The translations under genes were made by a program, and so were the position numbers. Positions 11,973-24,516 of a DNA stretch of 64,000 bases are shown in pieces. How positions within the stretch are numbered: position 1 is the first letter of the stretch; the number at the start of each line of letters is the position of its first letter. The notes below the pieces were generated by a model, which was not told where the DNA came from, did not search any database, and saw only the letters and a list, made by a program, of their open reading frames with translations. The stretch comes from Nereocystis luetkeana (lineage: Eukaryota > Sar > Phaeophyceae > Laminariales > Laminariaceae), in contig JARUPZ010000004.1 in the NCBI GenBank assembly GCA_031213475.1, forward strand, positions 1,002,501-1,066,500. Direction: 5' to 3'.

Positions 11973-12175
11973 CCTCCTCCCTGTACCCACCGGTTGATAA
12001 CGCAAGTATGCCCGGACGAAAACCGACCATCGCCTACCGTAGACGTGGCAGATTCCTAGTAAGAGACGTCCCACTTCCCACTCCATCAGAAGACCCTGCT
12101 GGGATTATTGGAGCGACATACTGGTACAATGGAGGCGGGCAATACCATACCGTTAAACCACACCCAACACCTTGA
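11973..12175 (+). CDS. Gene A, terminal exon
   Basis: After a 152-bp intron (11821-11972) whose acceptor reads GAATGTTCAG, a phase-1 exon begins and runs to the TGA ending at 12175. It encodes about 67 residues: YPPVDN, then the basic stretch RKPTIAYRRRGRFLVRD, then a Gly/Tyr-rich tail TYWYNGGGQYH. The phase fits the donor at 11821 exactly. A GTAAGA inside the exon could act as an alternative donor. Family not recognised. Confidence 0.5.
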
Positions 12176-12819
12176 TGTAGGTAGATGTTGTAAATGTCAT
12201 ACCCTCTGGTATAACTAAATGGAGTTTTTTTTTGTCCTTGAGGTTGGTTAGCTCTCAGTCGCTTGAAGATGATTTTGTACTATTAACAATAGTAGTTTTT
12301 GAACCGAGACCGACCTAACTTGGGATGAGGTCCACCTCTCCTTTCTTTGGTGCGCCGTTTGCTGGACGTGCCTCACCCGCACCTACTTGCCCCTCCCGAC
12401 CCTGCCAGGGGTGGGCGGCCTCGACCGACTCGCAGCGCGTCCCGGGGGCGAGAGGTATCGCCGTGTTATTATTCACAAAACAAAATGTTCTGATTTCAAG
12501 TGTCTACTCGTACATATATTGTAGAAAGGCATCAATCTGTGGCGCAGTCAGTCAGTACGCTATTAATAAATGCTCTGCAGGTTGAGTCAACGCACAGCCA
12601 GTGTTTGGACCTTCACCTGGCCCTTGCCCGGTTCGAATCCAGCAGAGGTCGTGTCTTTTTGTCGTTTTTGGGTGCTGTGAAAGGGATACTCATACTCGAT
12701 GGGGACATTGGGATCGCTTGTGTCGGCCTATTCGCGTACTTCGTGCCCAACTAAACTCTGTGTCATACTTATTGGTTCACGTATTGTGCGAAGTGGCATA
12801 AAGTCAGATGCCAACATTT

Positions 12820-13140
12820 TTTTTTGTTTTTGGTCCATTGACTCTGATTCCAGTTTTTTCTCTCTCTGCACTCGAACACGGATTAATGTATTGTACACCT
12901 TGGCAATAATGTCGCACTTATGGCCCCATTTGCCTACATCCTCGGTCATTACGGGTATGCGGCGAACTTTAGGTGTTGCTGGTTGATCGAATCTGATTCC
13001 AGTGCTTTCTTTCTCTTCAATCAGGTACGATTTTTTTTTAAACGTTCCCAACCCTTGGCAGTACTGTGTGTCGCATTTACGGCCGACTTGCCTACGTCCG
13101 TGGTCATTACGAGCATGCGCGGAGCCAGAGCGGGCGTCAA
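12820..13140. repeat. Diverged tandem duplication, period about 160 bp
   Basis: TGCCTACATCCTCGGTCATT near 12927 and TGCCTACGTCCGTGGTCATT near 13088 anchor two units, which also share CTGATTCCAG followed by a T/C-rich run. A minus-strand frame stays open across both (12728-13153) and looks basic and Lys/Glu-rich, so a decayed repeated protein motif is possible. I recognise no family. Confidence 0.7.
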
Positions 13141-14149
13141 CCCGCCGCGGCAAAGCCCCCCTTGTATTTGTTTGTTTATTTTTTATCTACAGACTACACT
13201 GCGGCATGGCATGGCCGGCATGGCGCGTGCACCCGTGTACACGAAATCCAAAAATTGTGTTTTGGCGCTGGCATTCTGCAATGATTTCATGATATTCGCA
13301 TGTACTCATGTACTATTAACTATTAATGGTGATACCGTACCTGTTAGACTCCATCAAACTGCAGTATGGGTATATGTATACGGTTGGAATCTTGTGTTCG
13401 CTCTGCTCGCGCGTACTCTGCCGGAAAACACTTAGGGTTTCCATTGAGTATGGAGGTGTTTCATTTTGGGAATAGGGGAGATTAAGTTCCAACCGCCGTT
13501 TTCCGTTTTCCGAGGAACCCTACCCGGCAAGTTCGGTACCGGAAATCACCGGCACCGGGTTACAGACATCCCCCTGGTGCCCCTTACTTGAGTTGGCCTG
13601 TGTCTCCTTCCGTCGCTGCAGCTGTACCTGCAGTAAGTAGCATGACACTTGCCTGACGCAGTACATAGGTGAAGTGCCGAGAGGTGCAAGGGGATCATTT
13701 TCGCCCTGGATGGGGTAGAGTTTCATCCCCTGTGTTGACGGCTTTCAAGATTTGCAGTTGCCGCTCGCGGGTGTCGTTGGCACTTTTTGGCCAGTTTTCG
13801 TTCGAACGGGTGCCGTTCGCACGACTTTTTAGCGGTGACACGCATTTCTGCCTCAGGTGCTGTTGTTCTTGGGGAATGCGTGCTGGCTGCGGCAGATATA
13901 TATATACGAGTAGTGTCCCGGAACTTCCCGAAAAAACTAAAAATTACTGCAGTACGATCCGTACAAGGGTCTATCAACAGGCACCGCCGCCTGTCGGGGG
14001 GTGGTATTCTATTAACTGGATTGCCCATCGGCACTGTCTGGATGTAAGCTGTCGAACACGCATACGTATATAGTTACAGCTAAATCTATAATTCGTATCA
14101 CAATATTCGAAAGAGTTAACTCTTTGTTTCTCCCTCTTGACTAAAAACA

Positions 14150-14475
14150 CTCACTATTAATATTCGCTATTAATATGAATACGCAGATTATAGATTTTTT
14201 TATTGGGGGGTGTTTCCACAATATATATACTGCACTCGTATCCTCCACCTATAATAATGTTGTGCAATGGCGTTTGTCGATGGCCATTGTTGCCTACTAC
14301 CGCCGACTTGTAAAACATTCACTATTAATATTAATACGTAGACTTTAGTTTTTCTTTTTATTGGGGGGTGTTTCCACAATATACTACACTCGTATCCTCC
14401 ACCTATAATAATGTTGTGCAATGGTGTCTATCGATGGCTATTGTTGCCTATTACCGCCGATTTGTGCAAGGTATC
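14150..14475. repeat. Tandem duplication, period about 165 bp
   Basis: Two units each begin with CACTATTAATAT, contain TTTTTATTGGGGGGTG, GTATCCTCCACCTATAATA and a CGATGG..ATTGTTGCCTA block, and end near CCGCCGA.TTGT. They differ by substitutions and by a short TA-containing indel near 14225/14385. Several TATTAATA sites cluster at the unit starts. Confidence 0.85.
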
Positions 14476-14664
14476 GTATCGTAGCAAGAGAGGATCAGAA
14501 TCAATCGAGCGGCAGGCGAAGAAAAATCAGACAGACGCTGGCGCTACGTACGTACAGATTCGATGCACCATTTTTCAGCCCGTTCTCCCCAAGAGCAGTA
14601 TTATTAGTATTGATATATTAATACTGTGCTGTAAGTCCACAACGTGTTTTCATAGATAGCTTGC

Positions 14665-14960
14665 ACATCTACTGCGGCCTGCAATGCCCATCGATGAACT
14701 CGGTTCACAACGGATTGTGGTGGGCAAACAGTGCTTATCGATGTACCAGGTATTGCTTACCTTACCCAATCTGTTGCGGCCGGCAAGGACCATCGACGGA
14801 CACGGTTTGCAATCTACGAAACTGTGGTGGACAATGTCTCTATCTATGGGCAGACAGAGTATCCCCAATATAATTGTCGCTTCCTATAGCGGTAGTTTCC
14901 ACATCTATCGCCACCGACATTATCTATCAATAGACATTTTCTACAGTCTATTGTGGCCGG
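14665..14960. repeat. Degenerate repeat units
   Basis: Three loosely related blocks share TGYGGCCKGCAA-like and CATCGAYG-like motifs at about 14672, 14770 and 14950. The middle junction contains TACCAGGTA (14744). They look related to the units just upstream but are strongly diverged. Confidence 0.4.
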
Positions 14961-17254
14961 CATCGAAATGTTTCTCTATTGTCTCATCGTCGAAGAGGTT
15001 ACTACTGTAATAGTGGTTTTGAGTCTAGTTTATCCAAAGTAGGTGAAGTGGTGTTTAACCTAGCTTGTCCCTGGTGCGTACAGGGTTCTGGCCGATTGCC
15101 CTATGACATCGATGGGTGAAGGCATCCGAGGCCCCCAGTAGCCTAACCTCGTGTAATATATTCTGGTACAGAAGTAGCTCCAGATTGTGTTCTCGAAAAA
15201 AAACAAGAACGAGTATTGCGACGGGCATGACCCATTCAGAACACCGCAGCCATGGCTTTGGCGGGAACTGCTTGAAGCTTGTGCTGGGTGTCTTTTATGA
15301 CTGTGGTTATGATACTCGTTAAATGCACACTACAGACCGGTCATATTGGGCGCGTCTACTCGTACGCCTCTTGTTGGTGTCGAGACGCTACCCACTGGCC
15401 TACTGCACCATTGTTTACCTCACGCGACGAAGCAGCCGCTGGGTCTGGGTACCTATGCTGCGCCTTATGATCAGCATCCCCTTTAGTCTTGGTCTTACAA
15501 AGCTATCAAGTTTGAATAATGTTAGTGAAAAGGGGCGGCCAGGTCAGTCACGGGGTCAACTCGCGGTGTCCTTGGAATACCTGGTACTTGTGCTATACTT
15601 GGATGTTTAAGCATCTTTGGTTTAATGTTATATATACCGTCCTCTTCCTAGTCTAACCCAGCGCGTACGTAGCCGGGACTGCTCCTCGTATCCGATGCTC
15701 ACGGCAATCGTCCTCCAAACCCCAAACTGTATGGTATTGCAGGGACCGAGCAGTTGGGTCCGGAGAGGGCAGGGCTGCCTAGGGAAGGGTGGGGCGACGA
15801 CCAGGTGAGCGTCTGACTATCTGACTATATACCGGGATTCGCACATTGTACTCGCGCTTCCAAGCAGTAGTAAAGTACGACACACGGAGCATTATATTCC
15901 AGGTATACACTTGGCTATACTGGTGTGCCTGTTATTTGATAGCAATCGATATCGACCGAGAAGCTATTAATACTGTAGTTCGATACTACTGCACACGGTA
16001 CCGATTGTTTAGAGATAGCTGGTACCTGGTAGGTATTAAGGCTCATGGCGCATAACCTACTAGGTATGGCGATTGGCGTGTGTACCAGCTCGTAGCTGGT
16101 GTGTACGCCTAGACTCGATTGCCGATGGCCGGCAATACACAGTCAAAATGTTCGAGGCAAACACGTAGTCACTGTCAGGTGACTTGTACGTGAAGCTTCA
16201 ACATAAAAGAGAAGAAGATGGTGTGGTGACCCCAAGCCACATTGTTGGTTGATTGCTCAGCTGGAAGCTGATGATGATGAGCAAAAGTAGAGCAAAAGTA
16301 GAGTGAGCTCAAAGGGGAGGGCGGTGCGCGTGTGCGCTCGCAGCTCGCAACAAAGGACGACCCTTGCACTTCGGTCAAACAAAAACAAAATGAGGGAATA
16401 CCCTCGTATTCCGTTCAAAATAAAACAACGAAGAGAACCCCCAGATTTACTGTAAAGAACAATATATCTTGGGGTACATATCCATGACCCCAGTGTAGCC
16501 TATGTTGTTTCTCCAACCAGAACTACAGTAAAACTATGCTACCGGTCTCGGAGGGATACTGAAGATATCCTTTCCATTATTTACCAATGATAGCACGTAC
16601 TAAATGTGCTGTCTACCGTAGATTATGTACGTACGTACCACAACAACAGTAGATCCATGACACTACTCGTCATTGGGACTTTATTCTGTGCGTTCGGGTG
16701 CACAGCAGTATATGTGTAAAAAGACAGCTGCTGCTATCCTACTATAACTCAGACTGGAAAACTGTCTGTTGTACATAGAATGCGTAAATGTATACCAGAT
16801 GACGTAAGTGTAATCGAGTAACGAATATGATGGTTACTGACAAGTATCATCTCTAATAGTAGGCAACAGGATCCCGTGGTCTGATTAATGTTCGGCATCA
16901 ACAGCAGTTTTTTACAGCAGCCTATTGACGTGGTGAATGTTCAGTACGTACAGCTTCATGGCGCATCGTAACAGCACTGTGTCTGCTTGTAGCTTTGATA
17001 CATAGCAGGTGTGATATGTCCCATGGGAAAACACCGGTGCGAGCAATCACCGACAGTTGACAACAGGACGTACTGCTTCTGCGGTTACTTTATCTAGGAG
17101 CGTTTGTTCGACATAGGTATTGTTTTGAGAACATTCCAGAGCTGGAAAATAGATTTCTGCACCATTTAGACCTCCTGCATAATTTCATGCTGTAGGGTAT
17201 ATTTAGCAGTATTCTGGACGTCGTAGGCTTCTAGAGCAGAGCAGTACTCTATTC

Positions 17255-17458
17255 CTAAACTTGGGAGACACCAAGGTGCAGCAGCCACGCTGATTTATCT
17301 GATCTACTTTGATATACTGCTGTGCTCTTGTCTTTGAGTACACGTACGGACATGGACTCAACAATTTCGTAGCTATCTTGCTTTTCTGGCCCGCAAGCGG
17401 CATCTTCAACGTTAAACCTCTTGTCCAGTTTCCCAACATCAGCCAGGTAGTGTAGCCA
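17255..17458 (-). pseudogene. Minus-strand coding remnant, unknown
   Basis: A 67-codon minus-strand frame from TGG to TAG encodes a peptide of ordinary soluble-protein composition, with VGKLDKRFNVEDAACG, then DSYEIVESMSVRVLKD, then SDKSAWLLHLGVSQV. Nothing nearby has comparable composition, it has no ATG at its start, and TAG and TAG follow closely. It is best read as a fragment of a gene or of a retroelement polyprotein. An internal exon of an undetected minus-strand gene is possible, but no good acceptor is seen at its 5' end. Confidence 0.4.
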
Positions 17459-18387
17459 CTACTAGCGCAAGCCTGCGCTATCTATTCCAACACAATATGT
17501 ACCACAATAGCGATACGTGCTGTAAACGATAAAAAGGGATATCTAACCGGTATTCGTACGTACGATTTCGATGGTCCACATCTACGTCGAATTTTCTGGT
17601 TCAGTACTTCGTCTCCTAAATATTAACAATGAATTCATTCACAGTGCAATACGCTATTCATAGCTCAAGCCATGAATGGATTATGCTCACCCACCCAAAC
17701 TCACACCACTCTAGATGCGAATGTAAGATCCGTTTGGACACTATTAATACTGTAATATGAATAGCAAACGTTCCTAAAATTTCCGTCCTAACCCTCATCA
17801 AAGTCACCGTAGGAAGCTACCTGCTCTGTACGTGGGAAGCTGTATCGTTTCATGCGATGCCACTGTGCGGCCCGAGCGAGGGGCAGCGAACCTTCTAACG
17901 AAAGAGCTCGGGTGTGGTCGCCCTTTCCTCGACATGTGCCGTGCTACGGTAGTTCGCTGCCGCTGCCTCGAGAAGTTGCCTAGGACCCCAACCCACCCAT
18001 AAGCACGAGCTGAACCCATGCTTCGGAGACGAAAAAGGAAAAACAGTTCCTGATAGCTTGAGATCTGAGCGGGAAAAAGTTTGCCGTGACTAACGTTTGG
18101 GGGGAAGGTTATGGCGACGCACGCCTACTTCGCTTCGGTACTATCCAATACAAGTACGAATCATATCATATCACGTCACATTCCATCACCATTAGTTATC
18201 CGCAGGGCCCGACTGGCTCGCATACTCAAAACGATCGAAGTACCAAAGTATCAAGGTACTTGGTATCGGTGATTGGCAGCGCACGTTGCCCGTTTCGGAT
18301 TACTGCTGTCAATAGTTTCCTTTACTTACATATGACTGAATATTTTGCCCCAAAACACTGTCCCTCAATTCACTCTCGCGGCCGCAG

Positions 18388-19048
18388 GCGGCGGGGGCGG
18401 AAACACGCGATGTCCCCCCTCCGTTGCCCCCTGGCTGGGAGGAGTACCACGCGACCGATGGCCGGCCATATTTCTTCAACCGCCCAACGGGCACTGTGCA
18501 GTGGGAGAGGCCTCCTCCTCCTCCGCTGCCCCACGGCTGGACAGAGTTCCAAGCGAAGGACGGCCGCGTGTGCTTCTTCAACCGTAAAATGAGCAAGGTC
18601 CAGTGGGAAAGACCAAACCCGGATGTTTGTGGTGTTAGTCGTGTTCATGGCGATGATGGTGATGATGGTGCCGGTGGTGGCGGTGGCGGTGTTGGTGCCG
18701 GTGTTGGTGGTGGTGATGGTGGTGGCGGTGGCGGTGGTGGTGGTGCTGGTGGCGGTGGTGATGATGGCGATGGTGATGGTGATGGTGTCGGTGGTGCAAA
18801 CCGCCGCCGTGACCCCTCCCATTCGTACCAGCACCCCGTCGACGAGGAGAAGATGCGCCAACCTAACTTCCAGGCGCGAGGACACCGCCTCATGTGCTGG
18901 ACGGATGTGGAGGAGTTTGTAGTGGGTCATGTTACCGCCCCTGGGCCCATGGCGGTGGGAGGACGCATCTTCATGTACCGGTCGGATGGGAAGGCGTACC
19001 TGTTCAGTCCTGTGACCCCCCTCGGGTGCGCAGTGTCCCCCGCACGTG
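18388..19048 (+). CDS. Gene B exon: tandem WW domains
   Basis: The exon runs from the acceptor GCGGCCGCAG to the donor CACGTG|GTAAGT, phase 0 in and phase 1 out. Two WW domains lie about 30 residues apart: the first starts LPPGWEEYHATDGRPYFFN and ends QWERP, the second starts LPHGWTEFQAKDGRVCFFN and ends QWERP. Each keeps both signature tryptophans, the Asn and the closing Pro. The Cys-Phe in place of Tyr-Phe in domain 2 changes one aromatic ligand-site residue. A PPPPPLP linker joins them. About 45 residues of Gly/Asp/Val repeats from a GGTGNT tract follow, then an unassigned segment with FMYRSDGKAYLFSPVTP. WW modules act as adaptors in signalling, splicing and ubiquitin ligases. No partner domain is seen here. 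Confidence 0.9.
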
Positions 19049-19146
19049 GTAAGTGGCGAACGGCCCAAACGTTAAAATGCGTGATAGGCGGTTGTCCTTT
19101 GCTCTTGGCCATACTTACGACCAGCCGCGGCGACAATGTTGGTCAG

Positions 19147-19331
19147 TGATCGTGTTACGCACATTGCGCTCCGCCTATCATGCACCTACACTTGTCACAA
19201 CCATCCGGTTTGACCTGGACATGGTCAGTGCGCTGGGAAATTTGCTGCGCGCCCTGGAGTTTGCTCACAATGTCGCCCGTCCCTCGCTGGCGGCCGTCCG
19301 ACGCGATTTTCCATTCAGGGTTGATTTCTAG
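19147..19331 (+). CDS. Possible alternative terminal exon of gene B
   Basis: After a 98-bp intron (19049-19146, GTAAGT to GTTGGTCAG) a phase-1 exon would continue the WW reading frame to a TAG at 19331. The peptide is gene-like, with TTIRFDLDMVSALGNLLRA and then EFAHNVARPSLAAVRRDF. This gives a shorter WW protein of about 280 residues. It competes with splicing from 19048 to 20543, which is equally phase-consistent. Both could exist as alternative transcripts with an early polyadenylated form. Confidence 0.45.
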
Positions 19332-20542
19332 AGACTTTTGTCGAGCTCGGGGATCGCTAAAGGTAGTTTTACGGCAACTGTTCTGCCATGGTGTTGTACT
19401 TTGTGACTGACCCTATTAATAGCCCATACTCCGAATGACTGTTTGAGTGACACTGGTCGGCGCGCGGTTTTGATCACCGCTATCCAACGAAAATGCGCTG
19501 ATCATAAATCATCAGGCCCCCAGTGCTACGCGTGAGGTTCATCCTCCCATCTCGGCAAGAAAATACCACAGGTACACTACCACGATTACGCCTGGCGCTG
19601 TCAGACCCACCTTCAGAGCTGAATATATATCCCGACTCGAGCGCCCTTGCCTTTTCCTCTTACTCTTGCATGAACGGCATCGGCCACGTTGGTAGGTATG
19701 GTGGAGGCAACGCTGGCGATGGAACCGCCAGGCTGTGGTACCTGGATGAGCGCGCTCGTCCTCCGGCCCTCTAGCTCGCTGGGGTCCGGCGGCGGGAGAC
19801 GCTCGAGTGTGACGACGAGGTTGACGATCGCTGTGCCGAGGTTGGCGCATTCTTTGGAGTTGCTAGCGGTTCAGGACTGGTGTGATGTGAGTGGAGTCCT
19901 CTTCTGACCCATGCGCATAATAGAATATCCTGTAGGGAGGGATTTTATGAGGTTGGCTTGATAAGGCAACATAGGTTTTGAGAAGACGGGTTTAGGTTGT
20001 GGCTCCTGGCGTGTTCGAGTTGCAAAAGCTTTCGCTTGCAAGCAAGATTCCAGCCGAAAAACATGCGCGTATCACATGCTTCCAAGTGTATCGGGAAGAT
20101 AACACGAGATGTGGGATCGAGATTTGCTCGATACCGTAGCCGCTGTTTATCCTCCCTTGACATATCGGTTCGCTCTAAGTAACGCCATGGAGTGCATGCA
20201 TGTTTACTTATACGGCCCCGCGAGTGCCTAGATTGATAACGTTTCGAGGGAACTTCGGGGTAAGCGAGGGACCGATGTCTGCAAGTCGAATGAAACGCTC
20301 CCAGGTACTGTGGTACCTGATATACACTATCAGGTGTACACTGGACAAGAAGGTTCCGTTGTAGGGGGCGTCACCAATGATAATGGAGTCGTCTTGTCTT
20401 CCCCACGACCGTCCCCTGTGTCCATCGGCCTTGCCCTTGCAAAAGTTGTCCGCTTTCGACCTGGGCAGAGTTCAGATTTACCCGGCCTGCACAGGAGCAG
20501 GTGGTGCAGATGGCTCAGGTGCGCCCTGGACTTGTTTTGTAG

Positions 20543-21351
20543 GAGGCGAGGGCGGGGATTCTGGCGAGTGTAGGCCTTACCTCTTCGAATCGCCGAGGGC
20601 CGCAGGACCACACTATGAATCTGCGGCACCTATCTTCGCCTCTGACGATCCCGACACGGCGTCGGGAGTTGCACGCGTCCCAGCGGCAGTTGCAGCGAAG
20701 GATTCGACAGCTTCCTGTATCGCATCGATTGCGACTGTATCCTCCATGGAGAATGCTGTGAACGGAGAGGGCAGGGGGGAAGTTCTGTGGCCTCCGAGTC
20801 GTCCATCTTTCGGGATTGCAGCCTCGTCTGCAGATGTTCGTGACGCAGTGACCCGCATGCAGGCGTCGACGGTTGCACCCGTGCCCATCGGGGAAGTCAA
20901 TGGAGCGGAAGCGTCTGCCTCGCCTCTACCAGCAGCAGTGGGGCCTGGCCTGACTTCGCTAGGTGCTTCTGGTTTGCGAGGAGAAATAGCGACGTTCGGC
21001 GCAGGCGGTGGCGTTGGTGGTGTTGATGTTAAGAGCACGGCTGCCGCCCCGCTTATTGGCAAATCGACCGGACCAACCATTCGGAAGGGAGCGAGGTTCG
21101 TGATTGGGGGGCGTAGAGTATCGTCTGACGAGGCCGTCGTCTCCCACATGGCGGAGAAGCTTCGTCAGAAGCAAGACGTGTCTGACAGGTTGGCAGCGAT
21201 TGGCCCCAAAGAGATGGCGCAGGAGCGTTCGCTTCCCCTTTTCCAACAAAACGCTTTGGCCGACGTTCGCGCCGTTTCCAACGATTTGGAGGAGAAGGGA
21301 GAGGGAAACGGAGAGGGAGAAGGGGAGAGCGACGATGGCCGCGGCGCTCAG
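20543..21351 (+). CDS. Gene B exon 2, Ala/Ser/Gly-rich plus charged helix
   Basis: The best acceptor is the pyrimidine-rich CTTGTTTTGTAG, which gives phase 1 to match the WW exon. Acceptors at 20501, 20510 and 20519 share the phase. The donor is GCTCAG|GTAAGC. The first 150 residues are Ala/Ser/Pro-rich and probably disordered. Then come a basic patch (TIRKGARFVIGGRRVSSDE), a helical segment (SHMAEKLRQKQDVSDRLAA) and a Glu/Gly-rich tail. An ATG at 20377 in the same frame could start a separate gene if the WW exon is not joined. No known domain. Confidence 0.6.
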
Positions 21352-23592
21352 GTAAGCTTGGGTGTATGTATAGCAGTAGGAACGCCCTCGAGGGCCGTAT
21401 GGAGTGGTTCACGTGGTTCATCCTCGTTTTAATAGTGGTGTTACCGAGCCTCAAGTGATCAGCCGGTCACGGTTTTGTGCGGTTGTTCATGGCATGTGCC
21501 CCTCCTCACTATGTGTTGCCACGTACCAGGTATGTGTCTGGTTCCTGGTACCTAGTATCGATTGTGTACGAAATGTCACGTGCGGGTAGTAGCTGTGTCA
21601 CCCTTACTGAAACGTGAAAAACCGTCTGACATCTTCGCGTTCGACCGGCGAAACCGCTCTGGCTTCTGTGAGTGAGGTGATTATGAGATGAGGCGTGTGG
21701 GCCGTTACCGCAGAGTGAGGTTACGGTTACGTAGCTGTTTTTAAGGGTGCGTTGACGAGAGCATCGGGCAAACAGGTCGGGTGATGCGATTGCTTAGCCA
21801 GGAGAGAAAAGGCTGGAATGGTTTCGCTTGACGGTGATTGCGGGATCTGAGGGAAAGGTTTCGCTTGGATAAGTAGCAACCACATGCGTCACTGCAGCAG
21901 CAGCAGCTTCAACCAAGACTGCCTCTGTTTCTCGTTCGTTAGCACCACCGCACTGCCCTGCATGGTCAGTCGCCAGCCACAACACATTCCTGCCTTTGCT
22001 TCGACCATGGGGTGGTGATTCGTCAATTGTCTGTTCTCCCGCCATACCGAAGCTGTACCGTTCTCTATCTCTACGTAGTGCCAAATTACATACCAGTAGT
22101 ATTGTAGCGTAGCAGCGTAAACATTAACATTAGGAGTGATGAACAAGCACCGTTGCGGCAAGAGCCTACAAGCTGGTTCAATCAAGCATATATCACCCCA
22201 AATTCCGTACACCTACGCATCTAATACCCGCGCCGTTTTTTGGAGATGGAGCCTGAACGTTTTGGCATACCAGTGTTTCATGAGCCCCTGTCTACCTGCT
22301 ACATTTGTTTTTTTCCCTGCAAGATCTGTATTTCATGAACAATGGCCAGAAAGGGTACACACCCGGTCTGTTTCGAGGCAAAAACGGGTTCAGCCTGGAA
22401 CCAAATAACCCCCCCCCCGCGAGTCATGTGATTGGCAAAAAACACATCGTACCAGTCTTTGAGAGATCTTGGCGCAGGTACAGCCTATTATGCTTGGATT
22501 CCAACAGTTTTTTGTACTGCTTTTTGCTTAACTTGCCTTTAGTGCCTTGTGATCACTGCTGGCGGCCGCTCTTTCAGCATCCCTCAGTTTTCACTGTCAA
22601 GAACATTCCATTCTATTCAACAATTATGCCATGAGCACCTGGGCACGTATGATATGATACACGTCTACACATTCGTTCATACGAACGTGTGACCCACACC
22701 AGGTATCTATCAATAGTACGTCGTGTTACGTGTTTGTAGGACTTGCGCTGTAGACTACTGTTCTACTATCACTGCTGCATTTGGTTTTTGTATGAAACAG
22801 TTAGACGCTGAGACCAGGTAAGAAACACACGCTTGCCGCCAGAATGTTGCTTCTTTGCACCCCTCCCTCTCGTTTGGAACCCTGATATCCGCGGGACATG
22901 ATCCCACCCGGACCTGCACCCTCCCAACCGAACCTGGAAGCGTCGAAGTATAGAGTAAGCTGCCGGCAAGTAAGTGTACCTGTGGGTCTAAACCCTTTAG
23001 AACCAGGTATAGTATATGTTTTCGGCGAGTCAATCACGTGATGGCTCGTGACGGGTGTTTTTTACTTGATTCCAGTCTATACCCGTGTTTGACTCGAGAC
23101 GGACCAGGTGTGTCCGTTTTGGGTTATTGCCCTTTTCTAAAGGAGTTCATTAATTGGAATTGTTTTGTGCTGTCTGTCGATTGGCATGCCCGGATAATTA
23201 TTTTCGAATGCTGTCTACCAGTATTACAGTAGTAGGAGTTATCGGGGCAGTTGTTTTCGGGCGCTACTACTACGTGTAGCAGGAATTGCCGCAACAATTG
23301 AAATCAAATGCAGCTTGTTAATTGGAACCGTCCGGACAACTGCAATCGGATGCTTTCTATTCACTAGCGATCCGAGCAGTCCGGGCAAATTAATTCCGGA
23401 GGTTGCCCACGAATCATTTGGGTTCCCGTGAGGCGCACGTCTGAATATTTTCGTTGTCGACCTGTGTCCAGAAAGATTGTATTGAAGTATCCCCTATCCC
23501 CGCCCTGCCATACTACTTACAGTAGTATATACCTAACTGCGCCCTGTTTTTTGCCGTTTTTGTCCGATCTACCGCTGTTGTTCCTGGTGCAG
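21352..23592 (+). other. Gene B intron 2
   Basis: A 2.24-kb intron, GTAAGC to GTGCAG. On minus, about 21889-22100 contains a coding-like stretch ending LTNEKQRQSWLKLLLLQ that faintly recalls the end of a PH domain. It has no clear exon borders and I do not annotate it as a gene. TACCAGGTA is at 21524. Confidence 0.45.
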
Positions 23593-24155
23593 GCGCAGCG
23601 CGACGACACCGTCCGGAAGTCAGCCGCGAGGAACCCGGCAACCCGGGCGCGCACTGACAACTCGTCTCGATTCCTACGACGCTCCGGTTCCTCCTCGGCA
23701 CCCGGGCGTTCTCGCAGCGTGGGCCACTCCGGCGACAAGGCAATCGACCGTGCTGGACGCACCACAGCAAGCTGGGCCGGTGGCAATGACGGTGGCGCCG
23801 GAGGAGGGGCAGGAGGCCACCCGCGGGCGCAGTCTCTCCCCCCCGGCCAACGGATGCAACAGGCGCTAGACCGGGCGGACGGCGACAGCGGTGGTGTTGT
23901 TGTTGGTGTTGGTGGTGTTGGTGGTGGTGGTGGTGTTGGCGGTGGTGGTAATGGTGGTGTTAGTGGTGGTGATATTGGTGACGGTGGTGCTTGCGTCGGT
24001 GGTGGTCACGGAGGGGGTGACGGTGGTGCTGGCGGCGGTGATAGTGGCGATGGGGGCGCAGGCGGGCGCGAGCTGGGTAGTGGGAATGGACGTGGGCGTG
24101 GGCTTGTTGCCGAGGGTGGGAGGAGGGCTACCGTAACAAACGAGACTGCTGACAG
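23593..24155 (+). CDS. Gene B exon 3, Arg/Ser-rich then Gly-rich
   Basis: Acceptor CCTGGTGCAG, donor CTGACAG|GTGAGA, phase 0 in and 2 out. The N-terminal half is basic and Ser-rich (RKSAARNPATRARTDNSSR, then RSGSSSAPGRSRSVGHSGD), the kind of sequence that is phosphorylated or binds RNA. The second half is Gly/Val repeats from a GGTGNT tract like the one in the WW exon, then GRGRGLVAEGGRR. No folded domain is visible. Homologous low-complexity tracts in two exons suggest microsatellite growth inside the coding sequence. Confidence 0.6.
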
Positions 24156-24516
24156 GTGAGATATATACTGTAGTATGGAAACTCCCGATACATCGAAGTG
24201 TCGAACTTGCGGTATCTCGTAGTAAACGCATTTGTCCGTTCACCCCCAGGCATCCCCGTGTGTTTCTCTGCTGACTGAAAGCTTCGATCTACGTGGTGTA
24301 AATCGAACCAATACGTATACCGTAGGTATTATTTTGATGCCACGCAGGAGTTTTCTCGTGCACCTGGAGATTTGATTGATTACCTTACTACGGTAACCGC
24401 CCAACCAATCAGATAAACCGAGGCCACCGAACAACCGGTATACAAAGAAACAAGCAACCGATACACCAATCGATGCCTGGATCAAACAGTCACCTCCTGC
24501 CCCCTGCAATTATCAG

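Larger units (their letters stand above)
12176..18387. other. Intergenic, repeat-rich stretch between genes A and B
   Basis: I find no confident gene in 6.2 kb apart from the minus-strand remnant at 17255-17458. Contents include tandem repeats at about 12820-13140, 14150-14475 and 14665-14960, many TA micro-insertions (TACCAGGTA at 14744, TACCTGGTA at 15578 and 16023, several TATTAATA at 14150-14335) and a GC-rich patch at 17804-18019 open on minus. A nine-codon ATG frame at 18111-18137 ending before GTACTA is in phase with the WW exon and could be the first exon of gene B. This is very tentative. Confidence 0.45.

Noticed and set aside
20613..21149. Long minus-strand frame opposite gene B exon 2
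   Set aside because: GC-rich antisense shadow; the plus frame has splice sites and phase-consistent neighbours.
21889..22100. Possible PH-domain fragment on minus
   Set aside because: Only the last helix pattern fits; the rest of the domain and exon borders are missing.
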